A stretch of DNA of 64,000 bases from Bryoerythrophyllum caledonicum (GCA_963971425.1 OZ020519.1:15888028-15952027), one strand, 5' to 3'; shown: positions 11,194 through 21,329, numbered from the stretch's first letter. Numbers and translations: made by a program. Notes: generated by a model from the letters alone, not told the origin.

Positions 11194-12720
11194 CTACTTG
11201 GTAGCAGAGAGGGCATTAATGCCCTCAGACCCCTCACTCACAGGATCTACAGAAAATCCCGTGTCGTGATGATAAAACTGGGAAAAGATATCCCGAGCAT
11301 CATCACGGCCAAAGTCCTCTGCCAAGGCTGCAAAGACACACTGAGCACGAAGCTCCTCAGTTGCATGCCTCTTCAAACAAAAAAGCAACTCCGCTTCCTC
11401 GATCTCTGTGAGATGTGGCACTGCTGCCCCCTGACCATCAGAGTCTGCCCCCAGCACGCGTGGATGGTCACTCGAACGGCGTTGAGCAGCGAAACAGAGG
11501 CCACATATCCAAACAAGGGTGTTGAGGTCAATGGCTTGACCCAACAAATAACGGCGCTGGCCCTCAGAAAGATCCGGTGCGGCGGTGGTGCCTGTCAAAA
11601 AGCCCATTGCCTGCTCCCTCTCATCGGCAGAAGGCTCCTCGTAAGTTTGGGAAGAAGTATCCCAAACCATGCCGGGACCACGTGTCCTGAAGGCAAAAGA
11701 GCCCGGATAGCACATCAAGGTGGGAAATGCCCCCGGAGTGAAACCAACCCAGTTGACCACCGCCAATGGTGGCTCATCCTCCTTGGTAACCTCCGTGGAT
11801 ACGCGGTGGTCATCCAAAATGTCATCGACCTGACGGCGCACGGGCCTTTTCACTTGAGCAAGTGCAGAAGTGAGCGTCGTGGATGATGCCATGTTGGTCC
11901 AAATCCAACGTGGCCGATGGGCGTAAGATCCCAACGCCGCAGCATCAACAAACGTAGGGGGACCAAGAAGGTGATGGATGTACGCCCCATCCTCACGCAC
12001 CTTCGTCCGTGTATCCCCCAATGGGGGTACATTCTCAAAAATGTACCCCGGTGGTGTAGATTGGTGGGTAATCCACCACTGGACGAGCCTGAGCAAATCC
12101 GCAAAGAGACCCGACCGTGGATCATCCAAGCCACGTCCACTGCCCGCCCGTAAATGGCCTTGGCAAGGCCATCCGGCAATCACCAAGTCCACGTGACCTA
12201 ACCGGCGAAGATCATCCTCACTGATCAACGTCACATCACGTGGCAACTTGCTAAAACACCCTCGAATCGCAGAAGATGGTAACTGCTCTGGATACAACGC
12301 CAGAAGACGCTGAATGTGATGGTGAGCGGCACGGTTGGCTGCAAAGCTACTATCCACCTGGATATATCGTCGTACCTTGAGCCCGGCCTCCAACACAGCC
12401 GTGAGCCCCGTACCGATACCGGCAAATAACTCCACAAAGGTAATACCCTCATCCGGTGGTCGCCACTGAATAGTACGAGTCAACAACGGAGTGGAAGAGT
12501 CCATTGAAGGCAGTGGAGCATCAAGAGCATCCACGATCTCTCCACTCCGACGAGTGAGCTCCAACGGTGTCCCCCACGGCGGAAGCGGATCCTTGCAATG
12601 ACGGGCAGGGATCGCCAATGGTGGGTGCTCGCGTGAATCCTCTACTGCAGACATAAATGCATGTCTCCTCCAAAAGTGAAGAAGCACACGGCAAGTCTGA
12701 TGCCAGAGCACTGCACCCAA
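11194..12720 (-). CDS. C5 cytosine DNA methyltransferase domain in pol
   Basis: A 508-residue frame with the canonical order of cytosine-5 methyltransferase motifs. Motif I (AdoMet binding) is FAGIGTG at 99-105. Motif IV is GWPCQGH at 183-189 with catalytic Cys186. Motif VI is ENV at 229-231 with the catalytic Glu. Motif VIII is HRPRW near 268-272, an MGF-containing motif IX-like stretch lies near 372, and motif X is LLGQAIDLNTL near 392-402. All key residues are present and the frame has no internal stop, unlike the rest of the element. The likely reaction is transfer of methyl from S-adenosylmethionine to cytosine C5. It sits between protease and reverse transcriptase, in frame with the latter. 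The start given is the open-frame limit; the natural protein is probably released from a polyprotein. Target site preference is not readable from sequence. Confidence 0.93.
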   Translation of the reverse strand: MGAVLWHQTCRVLLHFWRRHAFMSAVEDSREHPPLAIPARHCKDPLPPWGTPLELTRRSGEIVDALDAPLPSMDSSTPLLTRTIQWRPPDEGITFVELFAGIGTGLTAVLEAGLKVRRYIQVDSSFAANRAAHHHIQRLLALYPEQLPSSAIRGCFSKLPRDVTLISEDDLRRLGHVDLVIAGWPCQGHLRAGSGRGLDDPRSGLFADLLRLVQWWITHQSTPPGYIFENVPPLGDTRTKVREDGAYIHHLLGPPTFVDAAALGSYAHRPRWIWTNMASSTTLTSALAQVKRPVRRQVDDILDDHRVSTEVTKEDEPPLAVVNWVGFTPGAFPTLMCYPGSFAFRTRGPGMVWDTSSQTYEEPSADEREQAMGFLTGTTAAPDLSEGQRRYLLGQAIDLNTLVWICGLCFAAQRRSSDHPRVLGADSDGQGAAVPHLTEIEEAELLFCLKRHATEELRAQCVFAALAEDFGRDDARDIFSQFYHHDTGFSVDPVSEGSEGINALSATK

Positions 12721-12721
12721 A

Positions 12722-15238
12722 CATAGCGTCTGTCGTTGAAGTCACCGCGCTAGCTGCGAAGATTACGGGGATGAGCTCCTTTCTGCCATCACCGGCAGAC
12801 CACCCTGGCCTAATCCAGGCCTCCTCCGTCTAGTTATCCATACTAAATCCAAGTGGATATAGTGCTTTCTGGCCCACCAAAATATCGTAGTTGGTGGCGC
12901 CAGTAACAGCGCACTGAAGAGAGACATGGGAGAACAACGAATCAGATCCCACGCCAAACATCAACTACAACGGATGTCGGGTGTAGCCCATGGCCTTCTC
13001 CGTGCCCCCAACTGATGTAACAATCGTGAATGGACAAGGCTCGAGGTCCAAAGCACCTAGACCCAAATCTTGGGCTAGCTGCTTACCAATCATCACTGGC
13101 TGAGCTCCGGAGTCTAACATAACACGAAGGGGGGTAGCTCGAGTGGGGTTGCCGTCCGTACGACCAACCACCATGACTCCGTTATCGTTTACCAAACGCA
13201 CCACCCCTGGACGCACACTGCATCGCTCCCGTGCTGACCGAGCTGCAACGTCAGACAAATAAGCCACTCCAGAGATCAAGGCCCGATCCTCAGACGACTG
13301 CTCCATAGGTGTGGAAGTGGCATTGGCCTCAAATGCGGAAATAGCCTCCGCCGCCAACTTGGCCCGCATTGCCACCAAATCCCCCTCAGTGGGTGGAGCG
13401 GTCACTGCCTGTGACACCTCCAATGACGAAATGGGCACCTTGCCTTCCAACATACTACCCGCCAAGTGGAAAACACCGGATGGTTGAAAATCCGGTGTGA
13501 GAAAGTCCACACCAGCAAACACCGGCAATTGCAACACCTTATACGCCAAGGTGTGTGCAACATCTCCAGGACTGGAAAAAACCGGTGGGACCGGAATCGA
13601 AGTGGGAGCGGCACTAGAAGTAGCCGCATCCGCGATGCTAAACGAAAGAGGTAGCCGGGACTGACCAATGTGGTCCAGCAAACCCGCATGGCGTGAACGG
13701 CCGCTACTACCCGGCACAGTGGAAGGGGGTGCCACCGCCTGTGTAATGGTCTGAGCACGAGTGGCAACCGCTGCCACCACCTCCCCCGTAGCGCCATACA
13801 AGTAGTGATCTAAGGGTGAAGATGAGCCCTGACCCGTCACCACAGGCTGTGTGTCTGCTACTTGCTCCAAAGAAGCCATCGCGCTCATCTGCTTCTTCAA
13901 CTCCGCTAATTCAGATTGAAGTGACTTCACGGCATCCGATCCAACAGCCGAAGATCCTGGGCGCTTCTCCGGGTGAAGAGAAAAGCAGTTCTCATCATTG
14001 TGGCCAGGCTTGCCACGGTGAGAGCATGTCACAGGCTTCTTCCCCTTGCTCCCAGTCTTCTCCGTAAGCTTGGCCGCCTCGGTCTTGGGCTTGGCCTTCC
14101 TCGCCACTCCCTCCTTCTTCTTCGGACAATTGGGGTCCTCCTTGGTGTGACCGGCCTCTTCACAAGCCCAACAATACACTACCTTTTCAGGTTGTGCTTC
14201 TGCCAAGCTACCAGTCGCCGTAGCAAGCTTCTTGGGCTTCGGAGCATCCATGAGCGACGTGACCAAGTCTGTGGCCTCGCTCACACCCAATGCCCGGTCA
14301 AGCGCTTCCACCTCGGCGAACGCCTGAGCCAAGGTCGCATTGCCGTGGTACCGGAAGAGCAAATGCGGACTGATCAACTCTACCATCCGCTTGTCGAGCT
14401 TGGAGATAAAAATCTTCACAAGTTGGCGCTCCGTGAAGACATCACTAGCCTCCGCCGCCAACCGTGCCAACCGTGTGTACATGGTGCGTGGCGTCTCTTC
14501 CTTCTCACGGCGGAAGTCCTGGATGCGGTGCATCTGATCGCGCCGAAACCCCCCGCACTCCACCTCCAGATGCGCCATGAACTGCGCCAGAGGATCGAAG
14601 GCTGGCGAGTTGCCAACCGCCACCAATGCCGCACGTGTGGCTACGGCGAAACGAGACATGGCCCTCATGCCAGCTCGTTCGCCTACAATGGCAACACCCT
14701 TGCCCTTGGAGTCCGCACCGAGGAAACTCTCCTCCTCCATGGGCTCCTCGGTGGAAGTCGAGAGTTGGGCAACCGCACTCTCCTTGAGTGCAGTGACCAA
14801 CTCCACATGCTGGCGCCAATACTCCTCAACCGGGCGCAACTCTGCCTCGTGCTGCGTGGTCCACCTCCCATATGTCTGAAGTGCCTCCAGCTCCAAATGC
14901 TGGGGCAAAAGCTCGAACGCGTACCAATCGTTGAACGACGGCGTCCGCTGGCGCTTCTCCTTCATCCAAGTTTGGAATCGGAGACGCCAATCGGGTAGGG
15001 AGATGCCCCCAGCCCGTCCCGAGAACCTGTCTCGCACGACATGACGGTGATCGTCCTCCATGTCGTCAAACGTGCCCACACTCCAGACCCGAAGCCTACG
15101 GTCGGTATCCAAGGCCGAAACAGGCTCAAAAGCCTCGTCGGTATCCGACCCTGGCCCAAAGTCTGTGGTGGAAGCACTCTCCGAGTGGTTTGGTGAGGGA
15201 GAACGGTAATACCGACTCCGGGTACTCACCATAAACAA
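12722..15238 (-). pseudogene. Gag and aspartic protease of gypsy-1
   Basis: A long frame of 757 residues from ATG at 15238, then a TAG at 12965-12967, continuing in frame to a second TAG at 12830-12832 and beyond to about 12722. The Gag part has a retrotransposon capsid-like region (about 50-320). A CCHC zinc knuckle follows (Cys356, Cys359, His364, Cys371). A second knuckle has lost its second Cys (CSHRGKPGHNDENC, Arg at that position). A short coiled-coil-like stretch lies near 437-456. The protease active site is LDSGA at 708-712. The post-stop segment includes NYDILVGQKAL, normal for the protease C-terminus. The frame differs from the methyltransferase frame, so a frameshift lies near 12.65-12.75 kb; whether programmed or mutational is unknown. 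Confidence 0.88.
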
Positions 15239-16453
15239 AAACCACCTCCGGATCTATCTACGGGTACTATCTAAAGGGTAAGGGTACGAACGGGCAACCT
15301 GCACCTGCAAAATCACCAAGCTGTGTGGATCACCGGTCATCACCTCCGGCTACCACATGTACAACCACATCCCCCTACATAGAAAGGTCTTGCCGGCCAT
15401 AAATCCGACTTCACCCCTACGGTACCCTATCACAAACTGGAACAACATGAAATGTGGCCACCGGAAAACACCGGCAACAAGCCCGCAACACGGGGGAGGT
15501 ACCGCATAAGAATCCAGAAATCAAAACCGGTTCCTCTCCCCCAACAACATAAAAGCAGGAAAATGAAAGAGACAGCGCCACTGGCACACGCCTGCAGTAG
15601 ATGCCTCAAAGTCGCAAAACCTGCAAATCAAAGAGAAACACCGCAAGATGTTCCTCCAATGTCTAAAAACTAAGGAGGTAATAGAATCCTATGGTCACGG
15701 TGTTCAAAAACACTAGTCCCCCAACGAAATTCAAACCATGGGAGACAAACGTGCCAAAACGTCAATCCAATACTAGAATTGGATAAATGACGAGATTCCT
15801 TAACTATAAACGCAAGTTTCACTCAAAACTAGAGTAAAAATGCACTAGCTAATTACCTCCGAAGTTAGACACTAAACACTACTTTTTTTTTTATAGGTCA
15901 CATAAACATGTGATTGTTTTGAAGACACCTAAAAAATGTCGGGTTTTGAAAGTCCTACAAACCTAAATTTTACTACACCATAAGGCTTATAATTCCTCTG
16001 CAAACTCAAATCCGCAATCGGAATCCAGAAATAATCAAAATTGCAAAAGTTAAAATTTTGATGTTTTGGTCCAGGGATGTGCTGAAATTTCAGCCCAAAA
16101 GTGACGGTTTTAGGAACTTCGACACGGTTTAGGGTCCCTAACGGAAATACATACCCAACGGATTTGCGACCCAGCGGATGAAAACTACCGCAGTGGATGA
16201 AAAACCACCGTGGATGAAAAATCGCGCGGCGGATGAAAAATTCGCACAGCAGGTCCAGAAGCTGATCCACCTTGCTCCAATCTTCTACCGCTCACAACTT
16301 CTTCAAAAATTGTCCAAATTGCACGCCGTTTGTCGCATTAGCTTCCTCTAAACGCGCTCTACGACATCATGCTAAGTACCCATAAGTTTTTCTCACAATT
16401 TCTAGCTCCATAAAACGAGATCTAATTGTAGAAAATGGAGGTCTTTGTCAAGT
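15239..16453 (-). other. Gypsy-1 5' leader, no gene seen
   Basis: About 1.2 kb lies between part X of the terminal repeat and the gag start. No protein domain is recognised. Four copies of GGATGAAAA lie around 16170-16245, echoing similar text inside the LTR. A standard tRNA primer-binding site starting TGG is not visible next to part X, which is odd for an LTR retrotransposon. Confidence 0.6.
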
Positions 16454-16811
16454 GAATCACATGTATTTTCCACAAGAAGTCAAGCGACACGCACTCCACA
16501 AGGGGAGAATCAACGAGTGCAACTAATGTAGAGAATGCGGAGCTTTCACTAATGATAAACCATCACTTACAAGCAAAGAACTCACTAATCACTCTCTAAC
16601 CTTACTCGCAAAGCTTGACTTGACAATGACGTCAAGTCAAGGACGTGTGCGGCGCTATACGCACACGCAAACAACCCTAAGTGGATGAAAATCATCCACG
16701 GATGAAAACGGTGCGCCGCCGTTCGTCCCTAAACACACGTAGATTAGTAACAAACTAATCTACGCTAAAATCTACGATATGGAGAGACCCTCGACGCCAC
16801 GTCTCGTGACA
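16454..16811 (-). repeat. Isolated LTR part X (358 bp)
   Basis: This matches 7269-7626 over the same 358 bp with few differences and ends CGTGACA. The expected part Y is absent from its left side. Instead the internal domain abuts, with TCAAG at 16448-16452 matching TCAAG at 7730-7734 on the far side. Confidence 0.85.
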
Positions 16812-17204
16812 TCTCTCGTTGGTGAAACGAGGAGACCCTGGGCCTGAAATGCTGTTTTATTATTTTTAAATTGATTTTTTTTTTGGTTTTTGAGAGGGGG
16901 CTCAACGTTACTATAGATACAATGGCGGCCACCCTTTTTGTCTTTATGGCTTGTTTTATTTTCATTGTTATTTTAGGAAATAGTGCCATTTTTAGGCATT
17001 CATTAAAAAAATCAGCACGCCCACTTTTTAGTACATGGTCATTCCTCCCGGTCCAAGTTCAGCTTACACTTAGTGAGAGGCCCAAGGGTTTTAAAAATGA
17101 CATTTTTATGAAGTGTGACCATGGAAGTGTGACCATGAAGTGTGACCATGGAATTAATCCATTTTCCTTGGTCACGGTTCTTGGTCTATAGTGTAAACCG
17201 CCCC

Positions 17205-17868
17205 TTTGCTACCTTTTAATGCAGGATCTTACTCTACATCATGAAAAAAGCATACAATACCTTTCATTCACTAGTAAGACTGGACTTTCCAAAGAATATC
17301 ATATAAAATTAACAATCAATATTCATGAACTTCTAAGAATATCAAATTCCAACAATTTTTTTTAAAACAAGAACATAATTAAAAATATGCTTTAAAACTT
17401 GAGATGACAAAATTGTGGGAAAATTGATGAGAAAATTGATCTCAAAATGTATAAATAGTCTTCAAGTTAACTCAAGATTGACTTGCAAAAGTACTAACAA
17501 TCATTAATATTCAAAGCCACTTTCATGGAAATCTAAAAATCACAAAGTTTATGTTGTGAATATGTTTTATAAGTTCACAAACTTCAATGCAAATTTTCAT
17601 TATAATATTTTAGATAAGTTTCAAGAAACCCTACAAGAATATAATTTTATGTAAAAGATTAATTGAATTGTACATCCTAAATGATAAAGTCCCAAGGTGG
17701 GCTTTTTTAAATCTTGGGCATGTTCCCATGGATGCAGTTTATGTTTACAATTCTTGAATTTTTTTTCAAAGATGTGAGAAGACAAGAGGACATGGTGATA
17801 TAAATTTTATTCTCATTGACCCTCTTGGAAATAGTTATGCCATCTTAAATAAAAACATCTAAAGTGGC
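17205..17868. other. AT-rich DNA, no feature seen
   Basis: No gene, RNA or repeat could be supported here. Confidence 0.5.
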
Positions 17869-18329
17869 TGTCGTGCAAAGGAAGATCGCTAAACTCAATA
17901 GATCAAGAACCACAACCAACACCATAAAAGCAAGAAACATACCTAAAGACAAGTATGATTAGTACACCCTCGAGAATAGAGATGCGAATTACTCACAAAG
18001 TCTAGCATCTTGCACTCCACAAGGAGAGAATCATCAAATCCAAGTAGATTAGAAAGCGGGACGTCTTTACTAATGAGAACCCATCACTTAAAAGTAAGAC
18101 AATCACTAACCACTCTCTAAATATACTTTCAAAATTAGACTTGACAAAAGATGTCAAGTTAAAGACGCACACGCACTAGACTTAAATCCTATGCGGATGA
18201 AAGTCATCATCCGGATGAATGTGGTAAATAGGCCCCATGTCCCACACATACACACTCGTAGATAACTACAACTAGTCTATAGGTGCAACTAAAGACGTGG
18301 TGGGGCCCCCAATGCCACATCCCATGACA
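17869..18329 (-). repeat. Solo LTR related to gypsy-1
   Basis: The unit begins TGTCGTG and ends CATGACA. It follows the gypsy-1 LTR along its whole length in the same order (parts Y then X), with clear divergence. There is no internal domain or second LTR beside it and no matching target duplication, so it is an old solo LTR or a remnant of a related family. Confidence 0.75.
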
Positions 18330-19000
18330 TTGGACACATTGAGCAACTCCAATTTTTTTGCTAGGACACTTTATTAAATGTGAGATTTTTCATATCATCA
18401 AGTGATATGTTTTTTTCAATATTGTCAAAAAAAGTCTTCTCTTTACTGAAAAATAACATTTCAACCCAAGTCAAACATTTTTACACATTGTCACACATTG
18501 TTGGGCAAGGTACCAAAAAAACTTCTTGCTTTCCACATAAAATTTAGAGATCTTCATAATTTTCACCCTTTTTTTTCACTACAATATGTGGTGTAAACCT
18601 TCATATTGATTGTTTGGGTTCTTATTTCAAAACATAATAAGTCCACAAATAAACAGAATGTGAATTGCCAAATTCTGCACTAGAATCAATACAATTGAAG
18701 TGTTTTTGGTGTGAAATTGTCAAAGAAAATTTAGGGATTAATAAGGTTTGTATTTGATAAGTTATACTTGATTCCAAGCGAAGTGACCATGGTTACCATT
18801 CAATACATGTTAGAGAAATGAGACAATCGAAGTTGTATTTCAAAATTGGCTTCAACCTATGAATCTTGTTCTTGCAAAAGTGGTAACAATTTTTGTTAAG
18901 ACGATGGGCTCTTCTATGGTAAAACTTGCCAATATCTTAAACTACCGTAGGTGGAAGGTAGGCTTGGCAGTTACATGCCAAATAATTAACTACAGTCCAA
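18330..19000. other. AT-rich DNA, no feature seen
   Basis: No coding or repeat feature is supported. Confidence 0.5.
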
Positions 19001-19005
19001 AAAGT

Positions 19006-19189
19006 TGATTAGATCCAACTTTGTTGACGCTCTCATTCCATGTGATCTAAAAAGCTATTGTATTAACAAAATGTTGAGTGAGAGACAAGCCTCTCTCACG
19101 AGGCTTTAAGGAGATAAATGGGATAATTGTTATTGTACCCTTAAATGAAAGTCATTAGTAAGTCCATCTGTTACGAGGTACTCGTAACA
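19006..19189 (-). repeat. 3' LTR of gypsy-2
   Basis: Begins TGATTAGATCC and ends CTCGTAACA on the plus strand. It matches 24453-24636 block by block, including the shared phrase GAGAGACAAGCCTCTCTCAC. The target duplication AAAGT lies immediately outside. Confidence 0.88.
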
Positions 19190-19207
19190 TTACCCCCCCC
19201 CCTTCTA
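19190..19207 (-). promoter_or_regulatory. Polypurine tract of gypsy-2
   Basis: A run of C on the plus strand (AAGGGGGGGGGG on the element strand) lies directly inside the 3' LTR, where plus-strand cDNA priming occurs. Confidence 0.8.
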
Positions 19208-19269
19208 GAGCCTAGTGTTTTTGTTATTTATTAGGGTCAACTTTGACGTTGATTAGGTCCTATTACATC

Positions 19270-20733
19270 AAGGTGGAGGTAGTGGAAGTCTTTAACTGCA
19301 TGAGACGCATTTCGTAAATTTTCCACCGCTTTCCAGGAATTTTTTTCTGGACCGTAGCCCTCCCATCATCCATGATATTGTAGATTTTTCCAACGACCAT
19401 GAAGCCGAGAATCTAATACTGCATGCACCTTCCATTGAATATCTCTTTGTGGCATTACAATTAGAGGAGGTGGTTGGTGCTGGCGGCGTTCAATAGTGTC
19501 TTAAATATATCTTTGAAGTAGAGACACATGGAACACGTCATGATTGCAAAGATGTCACGGTAACTTTAGCATGTAAACCACCTCCAATAACTTAGTTGTA
19601 ATAGAAAAAGGTCCTAGAAATTTTGATGCTAATTTCTTGGAGGGTGTTGTGGTAGAAATTTTGTTGTGGCAAAGGAATACTTTGTCACCGATCTTGAAGT
19701 TCGGTTGTAATTGTACACCTTGGTCATAATATCGCTTTGCCCGATTATCTGCAATATCAATCATGGTTTTCACCTCATCGTGGACCTCTTGTAGATGTTT
19801 AATCCTTAGTTTTGTTGCTGAGACTGTGGAACTTGTCGGGGTTGTGAATGATAATGACGAGTGGTAGCCGTATGTAGCATAAAACACTAAAAATCTGGTT
19901 GCCAGATGTTTTGAGTTGTTAAACACAAATTCTGCTAAGGGTAAGAGATCCACCCAATCATTTTGTTGATGTGTTGTAAACATACGCAAAAATTGCTCCA
20001 ATATTTGGTTGATTCTCTCTATTTGGCCGTTTGATTGAGGATGGACCGCCGTCATTGTTGATGGTTGAATACATAGAAGTTGGCATAGGCATTTCGTAAA
20101 CTTTGAAACAAACACGGCGCCATGATCGGATATTATTTCTTGAGGTGTTCCATGAAGTTTCCAAACATAATATAAATATAATGTTGCGGTGGCATTAGCA
20201 CCAATTGATTCATTTGTGGGGATGAAGTGAGCTAGTTTTGTGTTTTTATCCACCAACACTAAAATGGAGTCGTGTCCTTTAGTTTTGGATAGCTTTACGA
20301 TAAAATCAATTGTAACGCGTTTCCATGGGGACTTAGCAGCAGGTATTGGTTGTAATAACCCATAACGAGCGTGATGTGTCGGCTTAGAACGTTGGCACAC
20401 GTTGCATCCATCAATGTATCGATGAACATATCGGCACAATGTTGGCCAGTAAAAATCTCCCGCCACCAAATCTAGCGTCTTTGCTTGTCCTTGATGTCTT
20501 GCTGCTGGCGCATCATGCCTCGATCGCACGATATGTCTCCGGAGTTCTTCATCATTTGGGACAATTGTAGTATCCTCAAATCGTAGGAGTCCATCCTTAA
20601 AACCATAGGCTTTAAAACGACGTCGAACATCTGCGGATGCCATTTTTGGATTATTTTTAAAAAAATGCCAAGATTGGCTTGAGTTTGACGTCCTCCCAAA
20701 CAAGGGCCTTAATATGGTCCAAGATGTGTGCAT
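19270..20733 (-). pseudogene. Integrase with C-terminal chromodomain, gypsy-2
   Basis: A 392-residue frame contains the zinc-binding segment (ending CNVCQRSK), the catalytic core with the first Asp in WKRVTIDFI, the second in IISDHGAVF and the Glu in NGQIERINQ, then the GPF/Y-type C-terminus (KFLGPFSI). It stops at 19555. Beyond it, still on the minus strand, decayed reading shows a chromodomain. An HVSLLQ-like link is followed by EGYGPEKNSW and AVENLRNA, interrupted by stops. Chromodomains guide chromovirus integration to marked heterochromatin. The N-terminal tail of the frame joins RNase H sequence in another frame. This contrasts with gypsy-1, which carries a PHD finger in the comparable position. 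Confidence 0.88.
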
Positions 20734-20839
20734 CTATCCAGACTGAGGTCACGGCTTCTAGTGTTGCTAATCTAAGCAATGTCTTGGAGTTGTTCTCTAG
20801 GCCGTCACTAACGTCCACTCGCCGTGAGAGGACGTCCAC

Positions 20840-21329
20840 TCTTTTGTTTAATGAAACAATTTTTGTGATCGGAGATTACATGCACATGGTGTGGAGATCC
20901 TTCTAAATAAACCCGCCAATATTTGAAATGCCAACACAATGCTTAAAAGTTCCTTATCATATATATCATAATTTTTCTTTGCCGGAATCATTTTAGAAGT
21001 TCGATATGCACAGGGGTGCAAGTGCCCATTTTCACCTTTTTGTGAAAGAATCCCACTAGTAGTTGTGTCTGATGCATCTGTCTCCACAACAAATGGTTGA
21101 TCGAATCTAGGATGGATCAATACTGGTGCTTGAAAAAAACGGGAGCGAAGATCTTTAATAGAGGTATCTACCATCGTTGTCAAGCCAAATCTTTGACCTT
21201 TTCCTATGGGCATATTTAGCAGAATTGCAATTCTTGAATAATTCTCTATAAACCGACGGTAGAAATTTAGGAATCCGAGAAATGCTTGAAGTTCTTTGAC
21301 CGTAGTTGGTGTTGGCCAGTCTTCAAGAA
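20840..21329 (-). pseudogene. RNase H and connection remnant, gypsy-2
   Basis: RNase H motifs are recognisable in ETDASDTTTSGILSQKG and AKKNYDIYDKELLSIVLAF. The connection segment upstream (ELQAFLGFLNFYRRFIENYS) is readable only in a different frame. Multiple frame changes and stops make it non-functional. It lies between the truncated reverse transcriptase and the integrase frame. Confidence 0.85.

Larger units (their letters stand above)
7163..16811 (-). mobile_element. Ty3/gypsy element encoding a DNA methyltransferase
   Basis: A minus-strand Ty3/gypsy retrotransposon. Reading 5' to 3' on its coding strand it has a terminal-repeat fragment, a 1.2 kb leader, gag with a CCHC knuckle, aspartic protease, C5 cytosine methyltransferase, reverse transcriptase, RNase H, DDE integrase, PHD finger, then a partial and a full terminal repeat. 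TCTC directly precedes 7163 and directly follows 16811, consistent with one integration event and a four-base target duplication. Seven in-frame stops (all TAG) and a frame change near 12.7 kb show this copy is no longer fully coding. Established background: methyltransferase-bearing retrotransposons have been reported from charophyte algae and dinoflagellates. Confidence 0.9.
6945..17204. mobile_element. TIR element split by the gypsy insertion
   Basis: The left end at 6945 begins GGGACGGTTTCTACACTAT then GGACCAAGAAC. The right end at 17204, read on the minus strand, begins GGGGCGGTTTACACTAT then AGACCAAGAAC. These are terminal inverted repeats of a small DNA element of about 600 bp whose two arms are 6945-7162 and 16812-17204. 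The large retrotransposon sits between them. Flanks (TTA on the left, TTT on the right) hint at a three-base target duplication but do not match perfectly. Confidence 0.55.

Noticed and set aside
13973-14998. 341-codon plus-strand ORF
   Set aside because: It lies antisense to the gypsy-1 gag frame, whose zinc knuckle and protease motifs are clear. It is a shadow of GC-rich coding sequence.
7163-16811. Classification as a DIRS/PAT/Ngaro element because of split direct repeats
   Set aside because: The recombinase is a DDE integrase with D,D(35)E spacing and HHCC-type zinc segment. No tyrosine recombinase was found, and TCTC flanks suggest a target duplication.
16871-17191. 106-codon plus-strand ORF with hydrophobic stretch
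   Set aside because: It falls in the right arm of the split inverted-repeat element, contains short tandem repeats (GTGTGACCATG) and shows no domain.
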